A stretch of 64,000 bases of DNA from NCBI RefSeq assembly GCF_001713375.1, contig NZ_CP016449.1, positions 62,001 to 126,000 on the forward strand, in the 5' to 3' direction. The position numbers and the translations under genes are program-made. Positions 41,166-50,401 of this stretch are shown here, piece after piece. The stretch is from Hydrogenophaga sp. RAC07. GTDB taxonomy: Bacteria; Pseudomonadota; Gammaproteobacteria; Burkholderiales; Burkholderiaceae_C. The notes under the pieces are model-generated. The model made no database searches. It was not told where the DNA came from and was given only the letters and a program-made list of their open reading frames with translations. Position 1 is the first letter of the stretch, and the number at the start of each line of letters is the position of its first letter.

Positions 41166-42989
41166 ATGAACACCTTGCGCGCTCCTTTGCAGGCCCGAAT
41201 TGTTGAATGGCTGGTGGCCCCTGGCGATGTGGTGCGCCGGGGCGATGTGCTGGTGGTGCTCGAAGCCATGAAGATGGAACACGAGCTGCGCGCTGAAGCC
41301 GACGGGCGCGTTCTGGAACTGCTGCTGGCCTCGGGCGAGCCTGTGCAGCTGAACGAAGGGTTGCTGCATCTGGCGCCGCTGGCGCATTCTGTTGATGCCA
41401 GCGCTGCACCCACTGTGGCCTCGGAGCGCAGCAGCGCCGAGGTGCGTCCCGATCTGCAGGCCATGCGGGAGCGACAGGCGTTCACCCGGGACGCGGCCCG
41501 GCCGGAGGCCGTGGCACGCCGCCATGCGCTGGGTCTGCGAACGGCGCGCGAGAACATCGCCGACCTGTGCGACCCGGACAGCTACCTTGAATACGGTGCC
41601 CTCGCGGTGGCAGCGCAGCGCAGCCGCCGCAGCGAACAGGATCTGATCACGAACACGCCCGCCGATGGAATGGTCACCGGCATCGGCTCCGTCAATGGCG
41701 CGCTCTTCGGTCCCGAGCGGGCGCGTACTGTGGTGCTGGCCTACGATGCAACGGTGCTGGCCGGCACGCAAGGCATGCGCAACCACCAGAAGACCGATCG
41801 CCTGCTGGGCATTGCGCTGGCGCAAAAGCTGCCGGTGATCCTGTTGGCCGAAGGAGGAGGTGGTCGGCCGGGCGACACCGACATGCCCATCGTGGCGGGA
41901 CTGCACGTGGGCACCTTCGCCGCCCTGGCCCGGCTCTCGGGCGAGGTGCCGGTGGTGGGCATCGCGGCCGGGCGCTGCTTTGCGGGCAATGCCGCGTTGC
42001 TGGGCTGCAGCGACGTGATCATCGCCACGCGCGGCAGCAACATCGGCATGGGTGGCCCGGCCATGGTCGAGGGAGGGGGGCTGGGGACCTTCCGGCCCGA
42101 GGACATCGGTCCGGGCGATGTGCAGCACGCCAACGGGGTGATCGACGTGCTGGTGGACGACGAAGCCCAGGCCGTTGCGGCCGCCCGGCACTGCTTGTCG
42201 TTTTTCCAGGGGCGGCTGGCCACCTGGACGGCACCCGACAACGCCGCACTGCGAGACGCCGTGCCAGAGAACCGCCTGCGCAGCTACGACACACGCACTG
42301 TCATGCAGGGTCTTGTGGACGAGGGCAGCCTGCTGCCACTGCGCACCGGCTTTGGCCTGGGCATCCACACCGCACTGGCACGCATCGAGGGGCGCGCGGT
42401 CGGGGTGATGGCCAACAACCCGCTGCACCTGGGTGGTGCCATCGATGCCGACGCGGCCGACAAGGCGGCGCGCTTCATGCAGCTGTGCAATGCCCATGGC
42501 CTGCCCATCGTGAGCCTCGTGGACACCCCCGGTTTCATGGTGGGGCCGGCGGCCGAGGCGCAAGCGCAGGTGCGGCATGTGAGCCGCCTGTTCGTGACGG
42601 CCGCAAAACTGCGCGTGCCGTTCTTCGCCGTGGTGCTGCGCAAGGGCTATGGACTGGGCGCCATGGGCATGACGGCCGGTGGGTTTCATGCGCCTGTGTT
42701 CACCGTGGCCTGGCCCACCGGAGAGTTTGGTGCCATGGGCCTGGAGGGCGCGGTGCGCCTGGGCTATCGCAAGGAGTTGCAGGCGGCTGCCGAAGGTGCG
42801 GAGCGCGATGCGCTGTTTGACGGCCTGCTGGCCGAGCAATACGCCAAAGGATCGGCCGAGCAGATGGCCACGACGCTGGAGATCGACGCGGTGATCGACC
42901 CGGCTCACACGCGGCATTGGCTGGTGCAGGGGCTGGCGGGCGCGAAGCTGGGTGAGCCATCGGCCACCCGCTTCATCGACACGTGGTGA
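41166..42989 (+). CDS. Biotinyl-domain / acyl-CoA carboxyltransferase fusion
   Basis: A 607-residue protein. Residues 1-75 are a biotin-carrier domain whose lysine (Lys36) lies in EAMKMEH. After a linker, residues about 100-600 form a carboxyltransferase built of both halves: ARRHALGLRTARENIADLCD, AEGGGGRPGDTD, and LVDTPGFMVG with FTVAWPTGEFGAMGLEGAVR. Carboxyltransferase subunits normally lack the biotin domain, which is usually fused to the carboxylase; here the order is inverted. No biotin carboxylase gene is near, so it must pair with one encoded elsewhere. The substrate is not evident. ATG 41166 is the first with a domain-consistent start; 41133 is in frame further out. Confidence 0.85.
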   Translation: MNTLRAPLQARIVEWLVAPGDVVRRGDVLVVLEAMKMEHELRAEADGRVLELLLASGEPVQLNEGLLHLAPLAHSVDASAAPTVASERSSAEVRPDLQAMRERQAFTRDAARPEAVARRHALGLRTARENIADLCDPDSYLEYGALAVAAQRSRRSEQDLITNTPADGMVTGIGSVNGALFGPERARTVVLAYDATVLAGTQGMRNHQKTDRLLGIALAQKLPVILLAEGGGGRPGDTDMPIVAGLHVGTFAALARLSGEVPVVGIAAGRCFAGNAALLGCSDVIIATRGSNIGMGGPAMVEGGGLGTFRPEDIGPGDVQHANGVIDVLVDDEAQAVAAARHCLSFFQGRLATWTAPDNAALRDAVPENRLRSYDTRTVMQGLVDEGSLLPLRTGFGLGIHTALARIEGRAVGVMANNPLHLGGAIDADAADKAARFMQLCNAHGLPIVSLVDTPGFMVGPAAEAQAQVRHVSRLFVTAAKLRVPFFAVVLRKGYGLGAMGMTAGGFHAPVFTVAWPTGEFGAMGLEGAVRLGYRKELQAAAEGAERDALFDGLLAEQYAKGSAEQMATTLEIDAVIDPAHTRHWLVQGLAGAKLGEPSATRFIDTW

Positions 42990-43007
42990 ACAGGGTCGGC
43001 GGTCGCC

Positions 43008-43493
43008 TCAGATGAGGTCGCCGAAGCCGGTGTTGCGCACCGTGGCGTTGACGGTCTGTGGCGCGGTCTGGTTGATGTTGATCCAGAACTCGCACACGTG
43101 CTTCATGGCGCTGAGGAACTGCGAGAACTCGGTGGGCTTCGCGATGTAGGCGTTGGTGCCGGCGTCGTAGGCGCGCAGCAGGTCGCTGGGCTCGGTGGAC
43201 GAGGTGAGCACCACCACCGGAATGTTGTGCAGCAGATCGCTGCCCTTGATTTCCTTGAGCACACCGATGCCGTCGAGCAAAGGCATTTTGAGATCAAGCA
43301 GGACCAGCACGGGGTTGCTGCCGGAGCGGTTGGTGAAACCGTTGCGCCGGTGCAGGTAGTCCAGCGCCTGCATGCCGTCGGACACGTGGGTGACGCGGCC
43401 GTCCAGCCCGTGGCGCGAGAGCGCCAGTTTTGTCAGCTCGGCGTCGTCGGGGTTGTCTTCGACCAGGAGAATCGCGTCGGCATTTTTGCTCAT
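43008..43493 (-). CDS. Single-domain response regulator (Rcp1-like)
   Basis: A 161-residue receiver-only regulator. The acid pocket is VEDNPDD (residues 11-17) and the phosphoacceptor is Asp67 in VLVLLDLKMPLLDG. The switch residue T lies in VVVLTSSTEPSD and the lysine in AYIAKPTEF. There is no output domain. Such receivers usually partner with phytochrome-type or PAS kinases. Its ATG overlaps the stop of the upstream kinase gene (ATGA), so the kinase and receiver are translationally coupled and almost surely form a pair. Confidence 0.93.
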   Translation of the reverse strand: MSKNADAILLVEDNPDDAELTKLALSRHGLDGRVTHVSDGMQALDYLHRRNGFTNRSGSNPVLVLLDLKMPLLDGIGVLKEIKGSDLLHNIPVVVLTSSTEPSDLLRAYDAGTNAYIAKPTEFSQFLSAMKHVCEFWININQTAPQTVNATVRNTGFGDLI

Positions 43494-46400
43494 GATTCCA
43501 GGGGGGCAGGCATCGAATCCAGGGTGGCGTCCGAAAAACCAGGGCCCTCAAAAGGTAGGGAGAAGTAGAAAACGCTGCCGATACCGAGTTCGCTTTCGGC
43601 CCAGATGCTGCCGCTGTGCCGCTCGATGATGCGCCGTGTGAGTGCAAGTCCGATGCCTGTGCCTTCAAATTCCGAGGCCCGGTGCAATCGCTGGAACACG
43701 CCAAACAGCTTCTGCGCGTATTTTGTGTCGAAACCCACACCATTGTCACGGACAAAGAAGGTGTAGCCCACCACCGGGTCGACGCTCCAGCCCACCTCGA
43801 TGCGCGATCGTTCACGTGGCCGGCTGTATTTGTAGGCATTCCCCAACAGGTTGGCCCACACCTCGCGCAGCAACAGGGCGTCGCCCTGCACCACCGGCAG
43901 GTCGGAGGCGACCACCCAGTCCACCACGCGGCCTTCGGTGTCGTGGCCGATCTGGGCCACCACCGCTTCCACCAGCAGTTGAAAGTCCACCGGCGTCACA
44001 TTGACCGCGGCCCGGCCCAGGCGCGAGAACGCCAGCAGGCCGTCGATGAGCTGGCTCATGTGGCGGGCCGAATTGCCAATGGTGTTGAGGTAGCGCGCAC
44101 TCACCTCGTCGCACTGGCTGCCCATGTGTTCTTCGAGCAGGCTCACAAAGCTGGAGATGTGGCGCAGCGGCGAGCGCAGGTCGTGCGAGACCGAATACGA
44201 AAAGGACTCCAGGTCCTTGTTGGCGGCGAGCAGTTGTTCGGTGCGCTCCACGACCCGGTTTTCCAGCTCGTCGTTGATGTTGCGCATCAGGTCGTCGAGC
44301 CGCTTGGCGTCGGTCATGTCGCGGTTGATCTTGGCAAAGCCGCGCAGCTCGCCGCTGTCGTCGCGCAAGGCGATCAGCACCGAGTGCGACCAGTACTGCG
44401 TGCCGTCCTTGCGCATGTGCCAGTTGTGCAGCTCGTGCTGACCGCGTGATGCGGCCAGGCGCAGCATCTGGTCGGCACGCACCTTGCCGTGTTCCGGGTT
44501 GGCCGGGTCGAACAGCACACCGTAGTGGCGGCCCAGCATCTGCGTGGGCGAGTAGCCGTCCATGCGTTGGGCGCTGTCGGTCCAGTCGGTGATCAGGCCG
44601 TCGGCATCCATGAAGAAGATGCAGTAGTCGCGCAGGTTGTCCACCATCAGGCGGAAGCGCTGTTCTGCCTCCAGCAACTCGGCCGAACGCTCGCGGATGC
44701 GTTCCTCCAGCTCTTCGTTGAGGTTGCTCACGCGTTCTTCGATCAGCTTGCGTTCGGTGATGTCGATGATCTGGACGAACAGGCCCTTGACCTGGCCGTC
44801 CTGCACATCGGGCAGGTAGCGCGCGCTCACAAAAATGTGCTTGCCACCCACGGCGGGCCGCCAGGTGGTGAAGTTCTGCTCTTCACCGGCCAGGGCCGCG
44901 GCCATGCGCGGCTGGATGTCGTTCCAGACCTCGGGCCGCACGCACTGGCTGATGTGCTGGCCCATGATGCGCACCGGGTCCATGTCGTAGACACGCAGGT
45001 GTTCGGCGTTGGCAAACCGGAAGCGCAGGCCGGCGTCGAGGTAGGCGATCAGGCCCGGCACATGGTCGGTGATGGTCTGCAGAAAACGCTGGTTGTCGCG
45101 CAGGGAAATCTCGGCCGCCTTGCGGCGCGTGATGTCCACCACCGTGGTGTTGCTGCGCAGAAATTGCCCGTCCGCGTCGCGAACCGCCGACGAAGAGAGC
45201 AGCGCATGGAAGGTGCTGCCATCGCGCCGGCGCATGCGGTATTCCACACCCTCCAGCGCATCGTCCTGCAGGATCTTGCGCATGCGGCCTTCAAGCAGGG
45301 GGATGTCGGCGGCCGGAATGACGTCGCGAAAGCTCAGCTTGCCCACGACCTCGTCACGGCTGTAACCCAACCACCCCAGCTCGGTGTCGTTGACCGACAC
45401 AAAGATACCGTTGATGTCCAGCGAGTGGTAGCCGCAAGGCGCCTGGTTGTAGAGCGCCCGCGCCTGACTCAGGGCTTCGTTGAGTTGGCCGTTGGCATGG
45501 CTGACCAGGTCTTCCGAGGCTTTGCGCTCGGTGATGTCCAGCATCTGGATGAACAGTCCGGTGACCTCGCCGTTGAGCCGGTAAGGGGTGTAGTCGATGC
45601 TGGCGTAGAACGCCGTGCCGTCGGGGAACACACGTTCGCCCTCGAAACGCTGGGCCACACCGGCCAGCGCACCTTCCAGGCGCGGGCGCGCGGCTTCAAA
45701 GTCCTGCGGGCGCGCGATCTGGCTCAGGTGCAGGCCCACGAGCTGCTCCGGCGTGCCGTTGAGCCAACGTGCGTAGCTCGCGTTGGCAAAGCGGCAGATC
45801 AGTTGGGTGTCGAAGAACGCCAGTTGCACCGGCACGCTGCTGGTGATGGTCTGAAGGAAATTGCGTTGCGCCGCCAGGGCCACCTCGGCCGCCTTGCGCC
45901 CGGTGATGTCGACCAGCGTGTTGTTCGTGCGCAGGAACCGGCCCTGGTCGTCCAGCACCGCGGTGGTGTTGAGCAGGCCGATGAAGCCGGTCCCGTCGCG
46001 CCGCAGCATGCCGATCTCCGCCGCCTCCAGCGTCTCGCCACGCTTCAGACGCTGCAGGCGCTGCAGGACCTCGTCCAGGTAGGCCGGCTGCACGTGGTCG
46101 CGGAAGTGTTTTTTGCCGACCACTTCGTTGCGGTTCTCGTAGCCCAGCCAGGTGAGTTCGGTCTGGTTGATCAGCACATACAGGCCGCTGGCATCCACCG
46201 AGTGGTAGCCGCAAGGCGCCTGGTTGTAGGCGATCTGGGCTTCACGCAAGGCGGATTGAATCCGGTTCTTGGCTTCGGCCAGTTCTTCGGTGCGTTGTTG
46301 CACGGCGCTTTCCAGTTCGGCATTGAAGCGCTGGATGCTTTCCTGCTGCTGGTGATGCTCGGTGATGTCGCGCGAAACCGCCAGCAGCATCACCGGTTGG

Positions 46401-47353
46401 CCATGGGTGTCGCAGATGGGCGTCACCATGGTGTCCCACCACTTTGGGGTGCCCTTGAAGGTGGGGCCATAGGCCACGAAGCGCGCGCTTTCCCCTCGCC
46501 GGGCCGAGGCGATCGCGCTCACGGCCAGCTGCACGCCATCGTCGGGCCACCAGTCGGTCCACGCGCCCAGGCGCACCTGTTCGAAATCGTCCACCTCCAC
46601 CAGGCGGCAACCTTGTGCCGTCATCTGCACCACGCGACCTTCAAGATCCAGCACCTTGGTGCAGTCGGGGCTGCTGGCGATGATCTGGCGGTTGAGCTCG
46701 TCCTTGATGCGCGCCTCGGCTTCCAGCACGCGCATGGGCGTGATGTCCTGGATGAAGCCGAGTTGGCTGGTGACGTTGCCGTCCTTGTCGCGCAGCGGGG
46801 AATTGCGCGCGAGCACATGCACGATCTCGTTGCCTGGCCGGACCAGCCGGAACTCCACGCTCAGGCTCTCGCCGGTGGCGATGCCGCGGATCCAATGCTC
46901 CTGCACGCGGGGCAGGTCGTCGGGGTGTACGCGGTCGAGCCAGCCGAAGTTGGGAAATTCGCGTTTGTCGAGCCCGAAGATCTCTTGCAGCCGGGTGTCC
47001 ACGTGCGTGAGCAGGCCGGCCTGGTCGGTGCGGAAGATGCCGATGGGAAATGCGCTGCCCAGCGCTGCGAACAGCGCCTCGTATTCGAGTTGCGCCGCGG
47101 CCACCGGTGAGCCTCGGTCGGCTTCAAGCGCCAGCTCGAGCGAGAGCGGCAGCTCGGCGTGAAAATTCAGATCGCTGGAAGAGCCCTCGTGCAGGCTGCC
47201 ACCCATGTGCTGGGCGTAGTTGCGTCGCAGGTGCAGGTTTTCGGCCTTGAGGGTCTCGATCTCCAACAGCAGCGCCCGTTCGCGAGCCGAGATCGTTGCC
47301 TCGGGTCGGTTGGCTTCAAGACGGCTGTCTTTCGGAGGGAAGAGAGCGCTCAT
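43490..47353 (-). CDS. Seven-PAS cytosolic histidine kinase
   Basis: A 1287-residue soluble sensor kinase with no transmembrane helix. A coiled-coil N-terminus (RALLLEIETLKAENLHLRRN) is followed by seven PAS units, each closed by DI(T)-type motifs (QDITPM, RDITEH, VDITGR, LDITER, VDITRR, IDITER, RDMTDA). The HisKA domain follows, with His1057 in YSVSHDLRSPLRHISSFVSL, then the ATPase with DNGVGFD and GTGIGLALTRRIIERHSG. PAS 3-4 and PAS 5-6 are duplicates of one another. It carries no bilin-binding GAF, so redox or ligand sensing via PAS is expected. The receiver gene follows immediately. Confidence 0.9.
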   Translation of the reverse strand: MSALFPPKDSRLEANRPEATISARERALLLEIETLKAENLHLRRNYAQHMGGSLHEGSSSDLNFHAELPLSLELALEADRGSPVAAAQLEYEALFAALGSAFPIGIFRTDQAGLLTHVDTRLQEIFGLDKREFPNFGWLDRVHPDDLPRVQEHWIRGIATGESLSVEFRLVRPGNEIVHVLARNSPLRDKDGNVTSQLGFIQDITPMRVLEAEARIKDELNRQIIASSPDCTKVLDLEGRVVQMTAQGCRLVEVDDFEQVRLGAWTDWWPDDGVQLAVSAIASARRGESARFVAYGPTFKGTPKWWDTMVTPICDTHGQPVMLLAVSRDITEHHQQQESIQRFNAELESAVQQRTEELAEAKNRIQSALREAQIAYNQAPCGYHSVDASGLYVLINQTELTWLGYENRNEVVGKKHFRDHVQPAYLDEVLQRLQRLKRGETLEAAEIGMLRRDGTGFIGLLNTTAVLDDQGRFLRTNNTLVDITGRKAAEVALAAQRNFLQTITSSVPVQLAFFDTQLICRFANASYARWLNGTPEQLVGLHLSQIARPQDFEAARPRLEGALAGVAQRFEGERVFPDGTAFYASIDYTPYRLNGEVTGLFIQMLDITERKASEDLVSHANGQLNEALSQARALYNQAPCGYHSLDINGIFVSVNDTELGWLGYSRDEVVGKLSFRDVIPAADIPLLEGRMRKILQDDALEGVEYRMRRRDGSTFHALLSSSAVRDADGQFLRSNTTVVDITRRKAAEISLRDNQRFLQTITDHVPGLIAYLDAGLRFRFANAEHLRVYDMDPVRIMGQHISQCVRPEVWNDIQPRMAAALAGEEQNFTTWRPAVGGKHIFVSARYLPDVQDGQVKGLFVQIIDITERKLIEERVSNLNEELEERIRERSAELLEAEQRFRLMVDNLRDYCIFFMDADGLITDWTDSAQRMDGYSPTQMLGRHYGVLFDPANPEHGKVRADQMLRLAASRGQHELHNWHMRKDGTQYWSHSVLIALRDDSGELRGFAKINRDMTDAKRLDDLMRNINDELENRVVERTEQLLAANKDLESFSYSVSHDLRSPLRHISSFVSLLEEHMGSQCDEVSARYLNTIGNSARHMSQLIDGLLAFSRLGRAAVNVTPVDFQLLVEAVVAQIGHDTEGRVVDWVVASDLPVVQGDALLLREVWANLLGNAYKYSRPRERSRIEVGWSVDPVVGYTFFVRDNGVGFDTKYAQKLFGVFQRLHRASEFEGTGIGLALTRRIIERHSGSIWAESELGIGSVFYFSLPFEGPGFSDATLDSMPAPLES

Positions 47354-47402
47354 CGATCAACTGTACCCTAGGGGGCACTGTGTTGACCGTGATATTTGCC
47401 CC

Positions 47403-48905
47403 TCAGAACCGTGGCAGTTCCGGGTGCGCCAATTGCCCTCCGCGCACCAGCATTTTTCCGTACTCAGCACAACGTTGCAGGGTGGGAATGACCTTGCCAG
47501 GGTTGAGTAGCGATTTGGTATCAAAAGCCCGCTTGACGCTGAACATCTGCTCGTTTTCCTCAGGCGAGAACTGCACGCACATGCTGTTGAGCTTCTCCAC
47601 ACCCACGCCATGCTCGCCCGTGACCGTGCCGCCCATGGCCACGCTGGTCTCCAGGATGTCGGCGCCGAAGAGTTCGCAGCGGTGGAGCTGGTCGGCGTCG
47701 TTGGCGTCAAACAGGATCAGCGGGTGCAGGTTGCCGTCGCCCGCGTGGAACACGTTGGCGCAGCGCAGGCCGTACTTCTTTTCCATTTCGGCAATCGCCA
47801 GCAGGATGTCGGCCAGGCGCTTGCGCGGGATGGTCGAGTCCATGCACATGTAGTCCGGGCTGATGCGCCCGCTGGCCGGAAACGCGTTCTTGCGCCCGCT
47901 CCAGAACCGCAGGCGCTCGGCTTCGTTCTGGCTCACGGCGATGGCGGTGGCGCCGCAGCGCCGCAGCACGTCGCTCATGCGGCCGATTTCTTCTTCCACC
48001 TCCTCGGGTGTGCCATCGCTCTCGCAGAGCAGGATGGCCTCGGCGTTGAGGTCGTAGCCCGCGTGCACGAAGTCTTCCACCGCAGCGGTCATGGGTTTGT
48101 CCATCATTTCCAGGCCGGCCGGGATGATGCCGGCGGCAATGACACTCGCCACCGCGTCGCCGGCTTTGCGGATGTCGTCGAAGCTGGCCATGATGCAGCG
48201 CGCCAGCAGCGGCTTGGGTACCAGCTTCACCGTGACTTCGGTGGTCACGGCCAGCATGCCTTCGCTGCCGATGACGAGCGAGAGCAGGTCGAAGCCGGGC
48301 ACATCGAGCGCCTCGCCACCAAAGGTGACGGGCTCACCTTCCACGGTGAAGCCGCGCACCTGCAGCACGTTGTGCACCGTCAGGCCGTATTTCAGGCAGT
48401 GCACACCGCCGGAGTTTTCCGCCACGTTGCCGCCGATGGTGCAGGCGATCTGGCTGCTCGGGTCGGGCGCGTAGTACAGGCCGTGCGGCGCGGCAGCTTC
48501 GGAAATGGCGAGGTTGCGCACACCGGCCTGAACGACGGCGGTGCGGGAGCGCGGGTCGATGTCGAGGATGCGGTTGAACTTGGCCAGCGACATCGTCACA
48601 CCCAGCGCGTGCGGCATGGCGCCCCCCGACAAACCCGTGCCAGCGCCACGCGCCACCACCGGCACATCGAGCGCATGGCAGGCCCTGAGCACGGCGGCCA
48701 CCTGCGCTTCGGTCTCGGGCAAGACGACCACCAGCGGGCGCTCGCGGTAGGCCGTGAGGCCGTCGCATTCGTAGGGCACCGTGTCTTCCGCCTGCCAGAG
48801 CAGCGCGTGGGCCGGCACCACGGCCTGCAGGGCGCGCACCACCTCGGCCTGGCGTGTTGCGCGCTGGAGCTGGGTGACCTGGGCGGGGGAGGAGGGTGCG
48901 TTCAT
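47403..48905 (-). CDS. FAD-linked 2-hydroxyacid oxidase, GlcD/DLD type
   Basis: A 500-residue FAD-binding oxidoreductase of the VAO/PCMH family, related to glycolate oxidase GlcD and D-lactate dehydrogenases. The FAD-binding loop VVARGAGTGLSGGAMP is near residue 85, the second FAD part is YYAPDPSSQIACTIGGNVAE, and the C-terminal active-site region is FHAGDGNLHPLILFDANDAD. No glcE or glcF follows, so it may be a stand-alone D-lactate/glycolate-type dehydrogenase. The ATG at 48905 begins MNAPSSPAQVTQLQ; in-frame codons further upstream are not typical of the family. Confidence 0.88.
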   Translation of the reverse strand: MNAPSSPAQVTQLQRATRQAEVVRALQAVVPAHALLWQAEDTVPYECDGLTAYRERPLVVVLPETEAQVAAVLRACHALDVPVVARGAGTGLSGGAMPHALGVTMSLAKFNRILDIDPRSRTAVVQAGVRNLAISEAAAPHGLYYAPDPSSQIACTIGGNVAENSGGVHCLKYGLTVHNVLQVRGFTVEGEPVTFGGEALDVPGFDLLSLVIGSEGMLAVTTEVTVKLVPKPLLARCIMASFDDIRKAGDAVASVIAAGIIPAGLEMMDKPMTAAVEDFVHAGYDLNAEAILLCESDGTPEEVEEEIGRMSDVLRRCGATAIAVSQNEAERLRFWSGRKNAFPASGRISPDYMCMDSTIPRKRLADILLAIAEMEKKYGLRCANVFHAGDGNLHPLILFDANDADQLHRCELFGADILETSVAMGGTVTGEHGVGVEKLNSMCVQFSPEENEQMFSVKRAFDTKSLLNPGKVIPTLQRCAEYGKMLVRGGQLAHPELPRF

Positions 48906-48983
48906 GGCGGGCTCGGGGTGTCTGCAAGGTGGCAGGTCCAGTTTAGGACAACGCTCCCCGGGTGGTTTGAAGAAACTTGCAGC

Positions 48984-49011
48984 CCCCTTGAAATTTCCGG
49001 CGGCCAACATC
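48984..49011 (+). promoter_or_regulatory. Possible heat-shock (sigma-32-like) promoter of hsp20
   Basis: CCCCTTGAAA at 48984-48993 is a good match to the sigma-32 -35 element. CCAACATC at 49004-49011, 10 bp later, is only a loose match to the -10, and the spacing is shorter than usual. It lies about 65 bp before the hsp20 start, where such a promoter is expected. Confidence 0.4.
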
Positions 49012-49076
49012 AATTGATGCGTACCCGGAACCGCCCAGCGGCGGACCTGTTCAATCCCTTTTCAGGAGCATCTGCC

Positions 49077-49499
49077 ATGAACCGTTTGATTGCCCGCAGC
49101 AACCTGTTCGATGACTTTTTCAAGGACGTCGCGCCCGGCTTTTACGTCAAGCCCCTGCACGGCGAGGGCTTGCCCGCGCAGATCAGGATCGACGTGAAGG
49201 AAACGCCCGAGGCTTATGCGGTGGAAGCCGAGGTGCCAGGCGTGTCGCGTGAGGACATCGAGGTCACCATCGACGGCCCGGTGGTCACTCTGCGCGCCGA
49301 GATTCGCCAGCAGGACAGCCAGTCCGAGGGCGAAAAGCTGCTGCGCAGCGAGCGCTACTACGGCGCCGTGTCGCGCAGCTTCCAGCTGCCGCAGGACATC
49401 GACAACGCGACGTCGAAGGCGAAGTACGAGAACGGTGTGTTGCAGCTGACACTGCCGAAAAAACTGCCGGCTGCAGGCCAGCGCTTGACCATCGAGTGA
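49077..49499 (+). CDS. Hsp20 / alpha-crystallin family small heat-shock protein
   Basis: A 140-residue small heat-shock chaperone that binds unfolding proteins. The alpha-crystallin domain spans about residues 38-138, starting IRIDVKETPEAYAVEAEVPG. The family signature A-x-x-x-N-G-V-L appears as AKYENGVLQLTLPKK. An AGGAG ribosome site lies 8 bp before ATG 49077. It lies convergent with the following LysR gene, which starts the other strand directly at its end. A heat-shock-type promoter precedes it. Confidence 0.93.
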   Translation: MNRLIARSNLFDDFFKDVAPGFYVKPLHGEGLPAQIRIDVKETPEAYAVEAEVPGVSREDIEVTIDGPVVTLRAEIRQQDSQSEGEKLLRSERYYGAVSRSFQLPQDIDNATSKAKYENGVLQLTLPKKLPAAGQRLTIE

Positions 49500-50369
49500 T
49501 CAACTGACGGCCTTCTTGAGCCACTCGGTGAACGCCGCGCACTCCCAGCGGTCCATGGTGCCGGTGCGCCAGCACAGGTAGTGCGCGTGCGGGCTGGGCA
49601 CGTGGCGGCTGTACAGCGGCACGAGCGTGCCGTGTTCCAGCCACGGTGCGGCCAGCTTGAGCCGCACCAGGGCCACGCCCATGCCGGCGGCGGCGCCGTC
49701 GCACATGAGGCCGATGTCGTTGAACTGCGAGCCCTCGTTGGGTTCGGGCCAGTCGAGGTCGTGCGCTGCGAACCAGGTGCGCCAGGGTTCGAGCGGGCTG
49801 CGCAGCAGCGGCACGCCTTCGAGGTCTTGCGCCGTGTCGAACGGCCCATGCTCGCGCACGAAGGCCGGTGAGGCCAGCGGCGTCACCTCGTCTTTCATGA
49901 GGCAGACGTGTTCCACGTCGGCGTAGCGCCCGGTGCCGAAACGCACCATGAGTTCGGCATCTTCGGCCACCACGTCCAGCAGCGGAATGCTCACCTGCAG
50001 CGTGAGGTCGATCTCGGGATAGGCATCGCTGAACTGCTTGAGGCGCGGCAGCAACACCGAGCGCGCAAACGTGGGCGTGACCGCCACCCGCAGCTTGCGC
50101 CGCCCGGGCGTGGCGGCGTTGCTTGGAAACTTCTGAAGTGTGGCCAGGCCGTCGCGCACATGGGCCAGGTACTCACTGCCTTCGGTGGTGAGGGAAAAAT
50201 CGGCTCGCCCGAAGAGCTTGGTGCCCAGGATCTGCTCCAGCTGCTTGATGCGGTGGCTCACCGCGCTGGGCGTCACATTCAATTCGTCCGCCGTCTGCGT
50301 CACGCTGCGCAGGCGCGCCAGCGCCTCGAAGGTGAGCAGGCACTGGATCGGCGGGATCCGGATGGTCAT
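49500..50369 (-). CDS. LysR-family regulator (GcvA-like)
   Basis: A 289-residue LysR-type regulator. The helix-turn-helix region reads LLTFEALARLRSVTQTADEL and NVTPSAVSHRIKQLEQILGT, with LFGRADFSLTTEGSEYLAHV. The pattern PPIQCLLTFEA and FGR resembles GcvA-type activators. The effector domain includes LRVAVTPTFARSVLLPRLKQ. The nearest candidate target is purU, on the same strand 116 bp upstream, which fits one-carbon metabolism, but the gene also abuts hsp20. Its first bases are separated from purU by a repeat element. Confidence 0.85.
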   Translation of the reverse strand: MTIRIPPIQCLLTFEALARLRSVTQTADELNVTPSAVSHRIKQLEQILGTKLFGRADFSLTTEGSEYLAHVRDGLATLQKFPSNAATPGRRKLRVAVTPTFARSVLLPRLKQFSDAYPEIDLTLQVSIPLLDVVAEDAELMVRFGTGRYADVEHVCLMKDEVTPLASPAFVREHGPFDTAQDLEGVPLLRSPLEPWRTWFAAHDLDWPEPNEGSQFNDIGLMCDGAAAGMGVALVRLKLAAPWLEHGTLVPLYSRHVPSPHAHYLCWRTGTMDRWECAAFTEWLKKAVS

Positions 50370-50401
50370 GTGCGTCGACGCTGCAGGCGGCGAGACGGGC
50401 G

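Noticed and set aside
44489..47110. An 873-codon plus-strand open frame opposite the multi-PAS kinase
   Set aside because: Same cause: a shadow of the kinase in a G+C-rich genome.
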